From an uncultured Dehalococcoidia bacterium (GTDB lineage Bacteria > Chloroflexota > Dehalococcoidia > Lucifugimonadales > JADFKI01): a DNA stretch of 64,000 bases. Below the pieces are notes generated by a model. It was not told the DNA's origin and made no database searches. It saw only the letters and a program-made list of their open reading frames with translations. Below, in pieces: positions 50,854 to 59,736 of this stretch. The stretch is from positions 310,001-374,000 of the forward strand of contig CATQHF010000005.1 of assembly GCA_958295865.1 (NCBI GenBank), in the 5' to 3' direction. Each line of letters starts with the position of its first letter. Within the stretch, counting starts at the first letter, position 1. Made by a program: the position numbers and the translations under genes.

Positions 50854-51840
50854 TTGATATATTTGCTTTATGGCGAGGATTCGCTGTCTGTCGATGAGAA
50901 GCTGGCGTCGGTGCGAGCGGACGCGGGCGTTCCTGATGAGCTTTACGATGTGAATGTAACCACGATGGACGGCGCATCGGTCAGCTTGGCGGAGCTTGAA
51001 GCCGCTTGGAGCACGCCGCCGTTTCTCGCGGACAAGCGCATCGTGGTCGCGCGCAATGTGCTGGCGCGCATGGAGCGGCGGAGCGGCGGTGCGCGCTCGC
51101 GGCGCGGCGCGGATGGCGAGTGGTCGAGCATCGGCGAGCGGCTGGCGCATGTGCCGGAATCGACTGAGCTGATATTCGTGGATGCTGCCGTGAGCCGCAA
51201 TAACGCGCTGCTGCGGGCGATTCGGCCGTTGGCGCAATTGCACGAGTTCCGCTTGCCGTCGGCGCGCCAGATGCCGGGATGGGTTCGTCAGCGCGCGGAG
51301 AAATTGGGGGCTGCGATAGAGCCGCGCGCGGCGTCCGCGCTGGTGGACGCCATCGGCAACGATACGCGGCTGGTGGATATGGAGCTGCGGAAGCTCGCGC
51401 TATATCGCTTGGATGGGATGATTCGGCAGCAGGATGTGGAGGCGATGGTGCCGTATGTGAGGGAGGCGAACATATTCGCCGCCGTGGATGCCGCGCTGGA
51501 GGGACGCGCGGGGGTTGCGCTGCGGCTGGTGCATCAGCTGCTCGACGCAGGCAGACCGCCCACATACCTCATCACGATGATAGCGCGGCAGGTGCGCTTC
51601 CTCATCCTCGCCAAAGACCTGAAAGCGCGCGGCTTGCGGCAGGACGAGATAGGGCGCAGGATGTCCATATCGGGTTATCCGCTAACGAAGACGATGCAGC
51701 AGGAAGGACGCTTCAGCGCGGAGCGGCTTGTGAGCATACATCGCAGGCTGCTGGAAGCGGACCTCGCCATCAAGACGGGAGCCGCCGACGAGGAGATGGC
51801 GCTGGACACGCTCATCGTCGCGCTGTCGGATAGGGGGTAG
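50854..51840 (+). CDS. holA: DNA polymerase III subunit delta
   Basis: A 328-residue protein of the clamp-loader family, starting with TTG 50854 (AAGG... upstream). It has IYLLYGEDSLSVDEKLASVR at the start, ADKRIVVARNVLARM in domain I, and the C-terminal oligomerisation domain (YLITMIARQVRFLILAKDLK ... IKTGAADEEMALDTLIVAL). The delta subunit opens the beta clamp. The preceding gene is transcribed the other way. Confidence 0.9.
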   Translation: MIYLLYGEDSLSVDEKLASVRADAGVPDELYDVNVTTMDGASVSLAELEAAWSTPPFLADKRIVVARNVLARMERRSGGARSRRGADGEWSSIGERLAHVPESTELIFVDAAVSRNNALLRAIRPLAQLHEFRLPSARQMPGWVRQRAEKLGAAIEPRAASALVDAIGNDTRLVDMELRKLALYRLDGMIRQQDVEAMVPYVREANIFAAVDAALEGRAGVALRLVHQLLDAGRPPTYLITMIARQVRFLILAKDLKARGLRQDEIGRRMSISGYPLTKTMQQEGRFSAERLVSIHRRLLEADLAIKTGAADEEMALDTLIVALSDRG

Positions 51841-51921
51841 CGGCGGCTGTTGGGCGGGTGTGGGGGACGAGCGACAACCCGAGTTTGTGAGCGGATGAAG
51901 GCGGAAGGTGGGGGGTTGACG

Positions 51922-52104
51922 ATGACCAGACAGTTGACGGCATTCATCGAACGGGAAGGCGATGGCTATGTCGCCCTCTGCCCTGAGTTGGACATAGCCA
52001 GCCAAGGCGCAAGCGTGGTCGAGGCGCGCGAAAACTTGAAGGAAGCGCTGGAGTTGTTCTTTGAGACGGCTTCAGCCGGCGAAATTCAGCATCGGTTACA
52101 TTAG
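51922..52104 (+). CDS. HicB-like protein
   Basis: A 60-residue protein starting MTRQLTAFIEREGDGYVALC, then PELDIASQGASVVEARENLK, the core of HicB-type RNase-H-fold antitoxins. It lacks the DNA-binding helix found in many HicB proteins, and no HicA toxin gene is next to it. It may be a stand-alone HicB-fold protein. GGTG-type sequence lies upstream of the ATG. The gap 52105-52254 has nothing I can support. Confidence 0.65.
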   Translation: MTRQLTAFIEREGDGYVALCPELDIASQGASVVEARENLKEALELFFETASAGEIQHRLH

Positions 52105-52254
52105 GAATTGTGCATAACGCAGGTGGAGGTAGCGGTTGGCTAGGGCGGGCTGGCAGCGACGGGCAAGCCTTGTTTCATACGGACGCCAACCATTTGCGGG
52201 CGCGGGCGTTGTATATGGTATGGAGAACAACTAATGACGGGATGAAGAGTCGAG

Positions 52255-53667
52255 ATGAAAGCGCTTAAACGACTGGTGCGCCTCGGGGTTTGGGGGGCGT
52301 TTGCTATTGCCTTGGGTGTTGCGCTTGGGGCTTGTGGCGATGCGTCGGGGGCGGCTGAGCCTGCTGGCACGGCGACGGCGGGGGCGACGCTTGTTGCGCG
52401 AGCAACGGCTACTGCGACTGCCATGCCGACGCCTACGGCTGCGCCGGTGGCATCGCCTACGGCGGTTGCGGATGCGCCAATGCCGACGGCAACCGCGACG
52501 AATGAGTTCGCGGAGCGGCTGGCGGCTGAGGGGATTGCCTTGCTGACCGAGTTCACCGCCGAGCATAGCCCGCGAGCGAGCGGCTCGCCGAATGAGCTTG
52601 CCGCCGCGGAGTTCATCAAGGGCGAGATGGATGCGCTGGGCTATGAGGTTGCGATGCAGCCGGTCGAGGTGGAGCATATACCCTGGAACGCGGAGTTCGT
52701 GTCGCTGGTTGGGCATGAGCATCGGGAATTGCGCGCGATACCGTTGGCGCAGACGGGGCTAGGCGATGTTACGGCGCGGCTTGTGGCGGTGGGCAGAGCG
52801 TTTGAGGATGACATACCCGACGACGGGCTGGAATCGGCGATTGCGCTTATCGAGCGGGGCGAGATTACCTTTGAAGAGAAGGTAAACCGGGTGTCGGACG
52901 CGGGGGCGGCGGCGGCGATAATCTATAACAGCGAGCGGGGCAATTTTCGGGGCGCGCTGCAATCCGAGGGGCCGATTCCGGCGGCGTCGCTGTCGCGCGA
53001 GGACGGGGAGGCGGTGCTGGGAATACTAGCGGACGAACCCGAATTGGAGGCGCGGGTGAAGGTGGCGCTGGAGCGGCTGGACTCGCAGAATGTCATCGCC
53101 GAACTGCCGGGGCAGGACGGCGAATGCGGCGTCGTGGTGCTGGGCGCGCACTACGACAGCGTACAAGACACGCAGGCGGCGGGCGACAACGGCACGGGCG
53201 TCGCCTCGCTGCTTGTGATGGCGGAGGAACTGGCGGACAATCCCCTGCCGTACTCGCTGCGCTTCATATTCTTTGGCGTGGAGGAGATTGGGCTGTTCGG
53301 CAGTCGGCATTATGTAGATACCCTCAGCGAAACCGAGCGAGGGGACATCATCGCAATGCTGAACTTCGACGCTATGGGCAAGGGCGACGCATCAGTGGCG
53401 GGCAGCGCTGCGCTTGTGGATGCGGCGACGGCATACGCCGACAACAATGCGCTCAGCATAAGGCGAATTACCGAATCGCAGGGCGTGGGCAGCGATCATG
53501 CGCCTTTCATAGAAGCGGAGATACCGGCGATATTCTTCTTTGGCGACGACTTCTCGCTCATAAACTCGCCTGACGATGTGCTGGAGAAGGTCGAGCCGTC
53601 CATAATGGGGACGAATATGGCGGTCGGAATGGGCATGCTGGAGGGGTTCGAGTGCAAGGGTGAGTAG
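52255..53667 (+). CDS. M28-family zinc aminopeptidase, lipoprotein
   Basis: A 470-residue secreted protease. The signal peptide ends in LGAC (lipobox). A Thr/Ala-rich linker follows, then a PA domain (about 190-280) and the M28 zinc core: AHYDSVQDTQAAGDNGTGVA (first zinc ligands), FFGVEEIGLFGSRHYVD, NFDAMGKG and SDHAPF. It would cleave amino acids from peptides outside the cell. It is transcribed on its own, between the HicB-like gene and the small coiled-coil gene. Confidence 0.87.
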   Translation: MKALKRLVRLGVWGAFAIALGVALGACGDASGAAEPAGTATAGATLVARATATATAMPTPTAAPVASPTAVADAPMPTATATNEFAERLAAEGIALLTEFTAEHSPRASGSPNELAAAEFIKGEMDALGYEVAMQPVEVEHIPWNAEFVSLVGHEHRELRAIPLAQTGLGDVTARLVAVGRAFEDDIPDDGLESAIALIERGEITFEEKVNRVSDAGAAAAIIYNSERGNFRGALQSEGPIPAASLSREDGEAVLGILADEPELEARVKVALERLDSQNVIAELPGQDGECGVVVLGAHYDSVQDTQAAGDNGTGVASLLVMAEELADNPLPYSLRFIFFGVEEIGLFGSRHYVDTLSETERGDIIAMLNFDAMGKGDASVAGSAALVDAATAYADNNALSIRRITESQGVGSDHAPFIEAEIPAIFFFGDDFSLINSPDDVLEKVEPSIMGTNMAVGMGMLEGFECKGE

Positions 53668-53808
53668 CCGACTCGTCGTCAATTCGTGCCTTCCCGCTGT
53701 AGAGTAAGGTCAGGATGGTGGCGAATTGGGCTGCGTTTGCCTTGTCCAAGCGTCTGCTGGTGAATTATACTAGGTTTATATTCGCGCCACGAGTGAGGAC
53801 ATTGCCTT

Positions 53809-54063
53809 ATGACTACGGAAACGCAAACACCAAGCGATGCTTCACGCTTAGACACTGTCGAAGCCGTGCTGCCATATTTGGATACCAAGGAATACTTAGC
53901 CTTGATTCCACACTTGGCTACGAAGGAAGATATAGCCAAGTTCGAGACGAAACTGGTCGAGACGAAGATTGAGATTCTGGGATGGATGGCGGTCATGTTC
54001 ACTGCCTTTGTTCTGGTGATGGGCTTGCTGATTACGCTAATGGGTCTGCTCACAGCGGACTGA
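53809..54063 (+). CDS. Small coiled-coil plus membrane protein, paralogue 2
   Basis: An 84-residue protein: MTTETQTPSDASRLDTVEAV ... LIPHLATKEDIAKFETKLVE, then a membrane helix (MAVMFTAFVLVMGLLITLMG). It shares the LPHLATKxD motif and layout with the protein at 50160. It lies 22 bases before dnaJ. Function unknown. Confidence 0.6.
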   Translation: MTTETQTPSDASRLDTVEAVLPYLDTKEYLALIPHLATKEDIAKFETKLVETKIEILGWMAVMFTAFVLVMGLLITLMGLLTAD

Positions 54064-54085
54064 ATGATACTGCGAACAGAGACTG

Positions 54086-55225
54086 ATGACGACAAGCAAT
54101 AAACGCGACTACTATGACCTGCTGGGTGTCCACAAGGGCGCTTCGGACGAGGACATCAAGCGGGCGTTCCGCAAGCTGGCGATGGAGTATCATCCCGACC
54201 GCAACAGGCGCGAGGGCGCGGCAGAGAAGTTCAAGGAGATAAACGAAGCGTATCAAGTGCTGTCGGATTCGCAGAAGCGCTCGGCGTATGACCGATACGG
54301 ACATGCGGGCGTGAGCGGCAACGGCAACGCGAGAGGCTTCGAGGGCTTTGAGAACTTCGGCGGTTTTGGCGACATCTTCGACGCTTTCTTCGGCGGCGCT
54401 ACGCGGGCGCGCCCGAATGCGCCCCGACGCGGCGCGGACCTGAAGTATGCGCTCACGATAGAGCTCGAGGACTCGGCGTTTGGCGTGGAGAAGGAGATAA
54501 GGCTGGAGCGCACGGAGGTTTGCGGCGATTGCAACGGCAGTCGAAGCGCGGCCGGCAGTTCGCCCAGCATGTGCGGCAATTGCGACGGCTCCGGCGAGGT
54601 GCGGCGCGCGCATGAGAGCGTGTTCGGGCAGTTCGTACAGGTGGTTCCGTGCGGCGTGTGTCGCGGCGAGGGGCAGACGATAACCAACCCTTGCGCCGCT
54701 TGCAGGGGCGCCGGCAGGCAGCAGCGCCCGCGCACGCTTGAAGTTGCGATACCCGCGGGCATCGAGGACAGCACGCAGATTCGGCTGCGCGGCGAGGGTG
54801 AGGCCGGCTACAACGGCGGCGCGCCCGGCGACCTGTATGTGCTGATTCGCGTCAGGTCGCATGCGATGTTCCAGCGTCAGGGCAACAACATCCTGTACAC
54901 GCTGCCCATCAACATGGCGCAAGCCGCGCTGGGCGCGAAGGTCAATGTGCCTACGCTCACGGATAACGCCGAACTGGTCATTCCGGCCGGCACCCAGACG
55001 GGCGCGGTGTTCCACCTGAAGAGCATGGGCGTCCCCTACATGCGAAGCAACCGCAAGGGCGACCAGCTGGTTACGGTGGATGTGAGGACGCCAAAGAAGC
55101 TCACCGAGGAACAGCGGCTGCTCTTCGCGGATCTTGCCAAGAGCTTCGGCGACGATACGACAGGGGAAGGCGCGGAGAACAGAGGCTTGTTCGACAAGCT
55201 GAAGGACGCCCTCGCCGGCGAGTAA
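54086..55225 (+). CDS. dnaJ: Chaperone DnaJ
   Basis: A 379-residue co-chaperone of DnaK. The J domain (residues 5-75) has the HPD motif (EYHPDRNRR). A Gly/Phe region follows and then the zinc domain with four C-x2-C units ([30 protein letters not shown]); the first lacks the usual final Gly of CxxCxGxG and has an insert before the second. The C-terminal peptide-binding part is present. It is the first gene of dnaJ-prmA-SWIM-rsmE. Confidence 0.93.
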   Translation: MTTSNKRDYYDLLGVHKGASDEDIKRAFRKLAMEYHPDRNRREGAAEKFKEINEAYQVLSDSQKRSAYDRYGHAGVSGNGNARGFEGFENFGGFGDIFDAFFGGATRARPNAPRRGADLKYALTIELEDSAFGVEKEIRLERTEVCGDCNGSRSAAGSSPSMCGNCDGSGEVRRAHESVFGQFVQVVPCGVCRGEGQTITNPCAACRGAGRQQRPRTLEVAIPAGIEDSTQIRLRGEGEAGYNGGAPGDLYVLIRVRSHAMFQRQGNNILYTLPINMAQAALGAKVNVPTLTDNAELVIPAGTQTGAVFHLKSMGVPYMRSNRKGDQLVTVDVRTPKKLTEEQRLLFADLAKSFGDDTTGEGAENRGLFDKLKDALAGE

Positions 55226-55289
55226 GTTCGTCAGTAGTCAAGCGTTACTGACCGAAGATAGATTTCCCATTCAGGTGGCAAACCTTTTC

Positions 55290-55314
55290 GTCATTCCTGC
55301 GAAAGCGGGAATCC
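55290..55314. repeat. Dispersed palindromic repeat
   Basis: GTCATTCCTGCGAAAGCGGG AATCC is the reverse form of the unit at 42034. It is in the dnaJ-prmA gap and is translated in the spurious upstream extension of the prmA frame, so the prmA start is later. Confidence 0.6.
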
Positions 55315-55385
55315 AGTACGATATGGCGACAAAACCATCTAAAAGTAAAATCTATCCGACCGAATGGCAGACTGAAAGACTTCCA

Positions 55386-56306
55386 ATGAAGTGGCTTGAG
55401 TTGAGCGTCCGCACACCGCCTGAGTTTGTGGAGCCGCTATCGCAGATATTCTACCGCTACGGGCATGGCGGCGTCGCTGTGGAGCAGGAAGGCGGCTTCA
55501 ATCCCGATGAGGGCGAAACGCCGTCGGGCGACGAGTGGGCTGTTGTTACGACTTACCTGCCGATGAACGCCTCCCTCGATGAGCGCCGCAGCCGCATCGA
55601 TGTCGGCGTGCGTCTGGTGGCGCATGTGTGCGACATATCGCCGCTTCAAGAGCGCGTGGTAGAGGAAGAGGAGTGGCAAAACAGCTGGAAGGAGCACTTC
55701 CATGTGCTTCGTGTCAGCAGGCGAATCACAATCTGCCCGACATGGCGTGAGCATACGCCGGGGGAAGGTGAGATTGTGATTATGCTCGACCCCGGCATGG
55801 CGTTCGGCACGGGGCATCATCCCACGACGCGCATGTGCATGGAGCGGCTGGACGCGCTCGTTGCGCCGGGCATGGATGTGCTGGATGTGGGTTGCGGCTC
55901 CGGGGTGCTGTCCATCACGGCGGCGCGGCTGGGCGCAAGGCATGTGTTCGGGCTGGAGATAGACTCCGTAGCGGTGAATGTCGCCAAGCAGAATGTGCGC
56001 GATAACGGCGTGGAACACACGGTGCGCGTCTTGCATGGCACACTGCCGCATGCGGACGCTCGCGCCGGCGCATACGACATCGCCGTCGCCAACATCTCCG
56101 CAAAGGTGGTCTCAGAAATCGCATCGCACATGGCTGCTGCCGTCCGCCCCGGCGGTGTCCTGATAGCGTCGGGCATCCTGCTGGAGAACAAGGACAGGGT
56201 GGCGCAGGCTCTGGCGGCGGCAGGCGCGGAACTTGAGCAGACGCTCGTCGATGGCGATTGGGTTACACTGGTCGCGTCCGCGCAGGGGGGACGGTATGGG
56301 GAGTGA
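55386..56306 (+). CDS. prmA: Ribosomal protein L11 methyltransferase PrmA
   Basis: A 306-residue methyltransferase that adds methyl groups to ribosomal protein L11. I start it at 55386 (MKWLELSVRTPPEFVEPLSQ); the frame is open to 55275 but that part comes from a repeat. SAM-binding motifs DPGMAFGTGHHPTTRM and VLDVGCGSGVLSITAARLGA are clear. It is followed by the SWIM gene with an 11-base overlap. Confidence 0.9.
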   Translation: MKWLELSVRTPPEFVEPLSQIFYRYGHGGVAVEQEGGFNPDEGETPSGDEWAVVTTYLPMNASLDERRSRIDVGVRLVAHVCDISPLQERVVEEEEWQNSWKEHFHVLRVSRRITICPTWREHTPGEGEIVIMLDPGMAFGTGHHPTTRMCMERLDALVAPGMDVLDVGCGSGVLSITAARLGARHVFGLEIDSVAVNVAKQNVRDNGVEHTVRVLHGTLPHADARAGAYDIAVANISAKVVSEIASHMAAAVRPGGVLIASGILLENKDRVAQALAAAGAELEQTLVDGDWVTLVASAQGGRYGE

Positions 56307-56736
56307 GAACCATATCACCGAAGATACCATACGGGCAAAGACGACCGAAAAGTCGTTCGGGCGCGGCGTGGACTATCTCGACTGGGGCATGGTCGAGCGG
56401 GTAACGCAGCGCGGCAATCGGCTGTTCGCGGAGGTGCAGGGGAGCGAATGTGAGGCATACCGCATTGGCGTTACCCTGCAAGATGATGACTTCAAAGCCG
56501 CCTGCACCTGCCCTTATGATTGGGGCGGCTACTGCAAGCACATCGTGGCTGCGCTTCTGACTTTTGTGCGCGATGACTTCTGGGTTGACTCACGCGCTCC
56601 TATCGAGGTTCTGCTGTCCGAGTTGAACGCCGCCGACCTGAAGGCGCTGATAATCCGCATAGTCGACGAAAACCCGAATATCGCCGATGTCATAGATTCG
56701 TTCTGCGGCGGCCCCGAAAGTCCGTCCGAACACTAA
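56296..56736 (+). CDS. SWIM zinc-finger protein
   Basis: A 146-residue protein whose SWIM motif CTCPYDWGGYCKHIVAALL (C-x-C-x7-C-x-H) is intact. SWIM fingers bind DNA or proteins, often in ATPase systems. The N-terminal 70 residues (RGVDYLDWGMVERV) resemble those of SWIM proteins fused to SNF2 helicases; no helicase is fused here. The ATG at 56296 overlaps prmA by 11 bases. Confidence 0.7.
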   Translation: MGSENHITEDTIRAKTTEKSFGRGVDYLDWGMVERVTQRGNRLFAEVQGSECEAYRIGVTLQDDDFKAACTCPYDWGGYCKHIVAALLTFVRDDFWVDSRAPIEVLLSELNAADLKALIIRIVDENPNIADVIDSFCGGPESPSEH

Positions 56737-56763
56737 CCAGTCCGGTTACATTGAAGTCTGCCC

Positions 56764-57504
56764 ATGCACCGATTTTTCGTTCCACCCTCGAACATCGACG
56801 GCGGGCGCGTTACGCTAACGTCCGAAGCCGCGCGCCAACTCGCGCGGGTGCTGCGCGCCAGCCCCGGCGACAGCATCATCGCGCTCGACGACAGCGGGTA
56901 TGAGTACAGGGTAACGCTGGATGTCGTAAGCCCAAAGCAAGCGGCGGGCGTCATTAGCGACATATACGCCGGCGACGGCGAGGCGCAATTGCACATCACG
57001 CTGTATCAGGGCTTGATGAAGGCCGACCGCTTCGAGTATGTGCTGCAAAAGGGGACGGAGTTGGGCATATCGCGCTTCGTGCCAATCGTGTGCGAGCGCA
57101 CGGTGGCGCGTGGCGCGATTACCGCCGCCCGCGCGGAACGATGGCGCAGGATTATCAGGGAGGCGGCGGAGCAGGCCGGCAGGTGCAGATTGCCCATGCT
57201 CGACAGCGCCGTCAGCTTTAGTGAGGCGTGCGACAGCGTCGTAAAGCCCGCCATCATCGGCTGGGAGTGCGAGCGCGACAGCGGTATCAAGGATGCGCTG
57301 CTGCGCCAGAAGGCGAGCATCGAGGACGCGCAGAGTATCGGCGTCATCATCGGCTCTGAGGGCGGTCTTACGGAGGCGGAGGTGGCGCAGGCGCTCAGTC
57401 GGGGCATTACGCCGGTGAGCCTGGGCAGGCGCATCCTGCGGGCGGAGACGGCGGGTATCATCGCCGCCGCCGTCGTGCTGTATGAAATGGGCGAGCTCAG
57501 TTAA
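56764..57504 (+). CDS. rsmE: 16S rRNA m3U1498 methyltransferase RsmE
   Basis: A 246-residue SPOUT methyltransferase. The HRFFVPPSNIDGGRVTLT start, the KADRFEYVLQKGTELGISRF block and the SPOUT knot IGSEGGLTEAEVAQAL ... VSLGRRILRAETAGIIAAAV are characteristic. It methylates U1498 of 16S rRNA. It is the last gene of the dnaJ operon. Confidence 0.92.
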   Translation: MHRFFVPPSNIDGGRVTLTSEAARQLARVLRASPGDSIIALDDSGYEYRVTLDVVSPKQAAGVISDIYAGDGEAQLHITLYQGLMKADRFEYVLQKGTELGISRFVPIVCERTVARGAITAARAERWRRIIREAAEQAGRCRLPMLDSAVSFSEACDSVVKPAIIGWECERDSGIKDALLRQKASIEDAQSIGVIIGSEGGLTEAEVAQALSRGITPVSLGRRILRAETAGIIAAAVVLYEMGELS

Positions 57505-57527
57505 ACATCAGTGTTTTCGCTAACCGA

Positions 57528-57998
57528 TCAATATCGACTCTGGGATTCGAGGGCGGCTTTCAAGGATCTGCGTGCATTTGTAATCTTTCTTATGACCACA
57601 AACAAGAATATCAGCGGCAGCAGCCCTGGTATCCAAATTGGCATGTACGAACTTTCCAACTCATCTAACACCGCAATGAACTCATTTAAGTATGCGGGCA
57701 TGTAGCACTGTCCACCTTGGCATTCCGTAGAGTCAGTTGGCGACCACCAATCGGTGGACTGTGCACATATATGCCCGACGCCTGTGGGTTTGGGCTGGAT
57801 ACACTCGGAGGTTTCGACTTCGTATATCTCACCCGACAAAGAAAGGTCAAAATCATGGAGGCGTTCCGTCCATTCAAGGTCTTGAATCATCCATTGGAAG
57901 TATCCGATTAGAGCGATTATCCCCAAGACCAAAGGGATAACCAACATCCAAATCGCATTTCTGAGTTCATTGAAAGCGTTTTGAACATCGTCTGTCAT
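57528..57998 (-). CDS. Two-helix membrane protein with Cys-rich loop
   Basis: A 156-residue protein: a membrane helix at the N terminus (AIWMLVIPLVLGIIALIGYF), a long extracytoplasmic loop with four Cys (TSECIQP, GHICAQS, TECQGGQCYMP), and a second helix (IPGLLPLIFLFVVIRKI). The Cys residues may form disulfides. No family is recognised. It is opposite in strand to rsmE and close behind it. Confidence 0.6.
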   Translation of the reverse strand: MTDDVQNAFNELRNAIWMLVIPLVLGIIALIGYFQWMIQDLEWTERLHDFDLSLSGEIYEVETSECIQPKPTGVGHICAQSTDWWSPTDSTECQGGQCYMPAYLNEFIAVLDELESSYMPIWIPGLLPLIFLFVVIRKITNARRSLKAALESQSRY

Positions 57999-58010
57999 GG
58001 AAGTTTCCTC

Positions 58011-59009
58011 TTACTCAGGGCGCGGGGCGCGCTCAAGCAACTCGCTTATGGCGCGCTCAAGTGGCACATCGTCGAAGATGACGCTGTGCATCGCCTGGGC
58101 TATGGGCATCTCGATGCCGAGCCGCTCCGCCAGCATAATGGCTCCGGCTATGGTGTCCACGCCCTCGGTGACATTGTCCATGGATGCGCGTATCGCCTGG
58201 GGCGTCTCGCCCTTCGCCAAGCGGCTGCCGAAGTAGTGGTTGCGGCTCAGTGCGCTTGAACAGGTGGCGATGAGGTCGCCCATGCCCGCCAAGCCCGCCA
58301 GCGTGAAGGGGTTCGCGCCCGCTGCCTTGGCGAGGCGGCCAATCTCCGCCAGTCCCCGCGTGATGATTGCCGCCTTAGCGTTGTCGCCGTAGTTCAGCCC
58401 GTCGCAGACGCCCGCAGCCAGGGCGATGATGTTCTTCAGCGCGCCGCCGAACTCTACGCCCACGATGTCTTGGTTGGTATAGACACGGAAGCGGCCGGTG
58501 TTGATGATGCGCTGCGCCGTCCGTGCGGCATCGGCGTTCTCGGACGCAACGACGGTGGATGCGGGCTTGCCGTGTATGATCTCGCGGGAGAGGTTGGGGC
58601 CGGATAGAGCGCATACACGGTCACGCATGCCCGGCGGCAGCTCGTCGGCGATCACTTCGCTCATTCGCTTGCCCGTGTCCATCTCAAGCCCTTTGGTGGC
58701 GCTAACGAGGATGGCGCGCGGCGGCAGTGCGTCGCGCACGCGCCGCACATTCGCCCTGAACGCCCGCGACGGCACGACTATGAGCACAAGTTCCGCGCCA
58801 TGCAGCGCGATGCGGGGCGACGGTGATACGGACAGGGACGCGGGGAATGGTACGCCGGGCAGGAAGCGCGTATTCTCGCGGGCTGCTTCGAGCGCGGCGG
58901 CTTCGGCTTCGGTGCGCGCCCAGACGCCCACATCGATGCCGCGCCGCGCGATGATGACGCCGAGCGTAGTGCCCCAGCTTGTAGTACCGACAACGCCGAC
59001 TTTCGGCAT
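58011..59009 (-). CDS. gpsA: Glycerol-3-phosphate dehydrogenase [NAD(P)+]
   Basis: A 332-residue enzyme making glycerol-3-phosphate for phospholipids. The start at 59009 (MPKVGVVGTTSWGTTLGVII) has AGGAC upstream; the frame to 59030 does not. The nucleotide-binding GxxxxWGT, PSRAFRANV, SATKGLEM, SGPNLSREI and GVEFGGALKNIIALAAGVCD motifs are present; the catalytic Lys is in the last. The plsY and der genes follow upstream. Confidence 0.93.
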   Translation of the reverse strand: MPKVGVVGTTSWGTTLGVIIARRGIDVGVWARTEAEAAALEAARENTRFLPGVPFPASLSVSPSPRIALHGAELVLIVVPSRAFRANVRRVRDALPPRAILVSATKGLEMDTGKRMSEVIADELPPGMRDRVCALSGPNLSREIIHGKPASTVVASENADAARTAQRIINTGRFRVYTNQDIVGVEFGGALKNIIALAAGVCDGLNYGDNAKAAIITRGLAEIGRLAKAAGANPFTLAGLAGMGDLIATCSSALSRNHYFGSRLAKGETPQAIRASMDNVTEGVDTIAGAIMLAERLGIEMPIAQAMHSVIFDDVPLERAISELLERAPRPE

Positions 59010-59042
59010 TTTTCGTCCTTGCACAGCCAAGATGCGCCGGCT

Positions 59043-59675
59043 TCAGGGACGTTTAGCTAAGTCAATGGGAACAGCATAGCGAGGGTCTGCAATGGGACGC
59101 CCCGGCGCTGGAACTTCAAGGAATGTTACGCTGTCGTAGAAGTCGTCCAGCGCGACAAACTTGCCGTTCTGCTCTGCCCATTCTCTCATGCGGCGATTGC
59201 AACTATGCTGCCAGGACAGTACTTCAATTCGCCAGCCTCGATTGTGCATACGCTCCAAATCGGCGTGAAAACCCGCGCCGTCAGTAAAGCCTGCGCCGTC
59301 AGTAAAGCCTGCGCCGTCTCCGGTGAGCAATACCGCGATCCCGGGGTCCCCGTTGTAGTCATATCCGTCACGCAGCATAGCGGTTTGCAGCACTTGGTCC
59401 ACGCCTTGTTCCCCACCCTGCATCTCGCCGCGCTCCAGTAAATGAACGGTGACGCCCTCGTTTTCCATGCGATTCCAGACATGGCGCAGTTCCGGCGGAA
59501 TAGAACCTACGGCAACCGCATGCTCTATCTCGCGCCCGGCGCAAGCCAAGTCAAGCAGGTTGCGGAAGTGGATACGCATCCGGGCGCGGGCACTCTCACC
59601 TTCCTTATCGATAGCGACTTGTTGCGCGCTGATGAAGATGTTGGAGTTGTCCCAGTAGATAAAGACTCTTTCCAT
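59043..59675 (-). CDS. NYN-domain protein with repeat in catalytic loop
   Basis: A 210-residue NYN (LabA-like PIN) protein. RVFIYWDNSNIF gives the first Asp, and LLTGDGAGFTDGAGFTDGAG the second acidic loop, followed by WRIEVLSWQHSCNRRMREWA and FVALDDFYDSV. The loop contains two and a half copies of DGAGFT, encoded by an 18-bp tandem repeat (59275-59316), expanding a motif that is normally a single S/T-G-D-x-D-F. Predicted ribonuclease, substrate unknown. Confidence 0.75.
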   Translation of the reverse strand: MERVFIYWDNSNIFISAQQVAIDKEGESARARMRIHFRNLLDLACAGREIEHAVAVGSIPPELRHVWNRMENEGVTVHLLERGEMQGGEQGVDQVLQTAMLRDGYDYNGDPGIAVLLTGDGAGFTDGAGFTDGAGFHADLERMHNRGWRIEVLSWQHSCNRRMREWAEQNGKFVALDDFYDSVTFLEVPAPGRPIADPRYAVPIDLAKRP

Positions 59676-59736
59676 TTCAAGCCTGCCTCTGAATTTCTAT
59701 GCTTCATCCATTATAGCGGATGCGTGGCGTTTCGGC

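Noticed and set aside
55275..55385. N-terminal extension of PrmA
   Set aside because: The extension is translated from a dispersed repeat and the family starts at MKWLELSV-type sequence.
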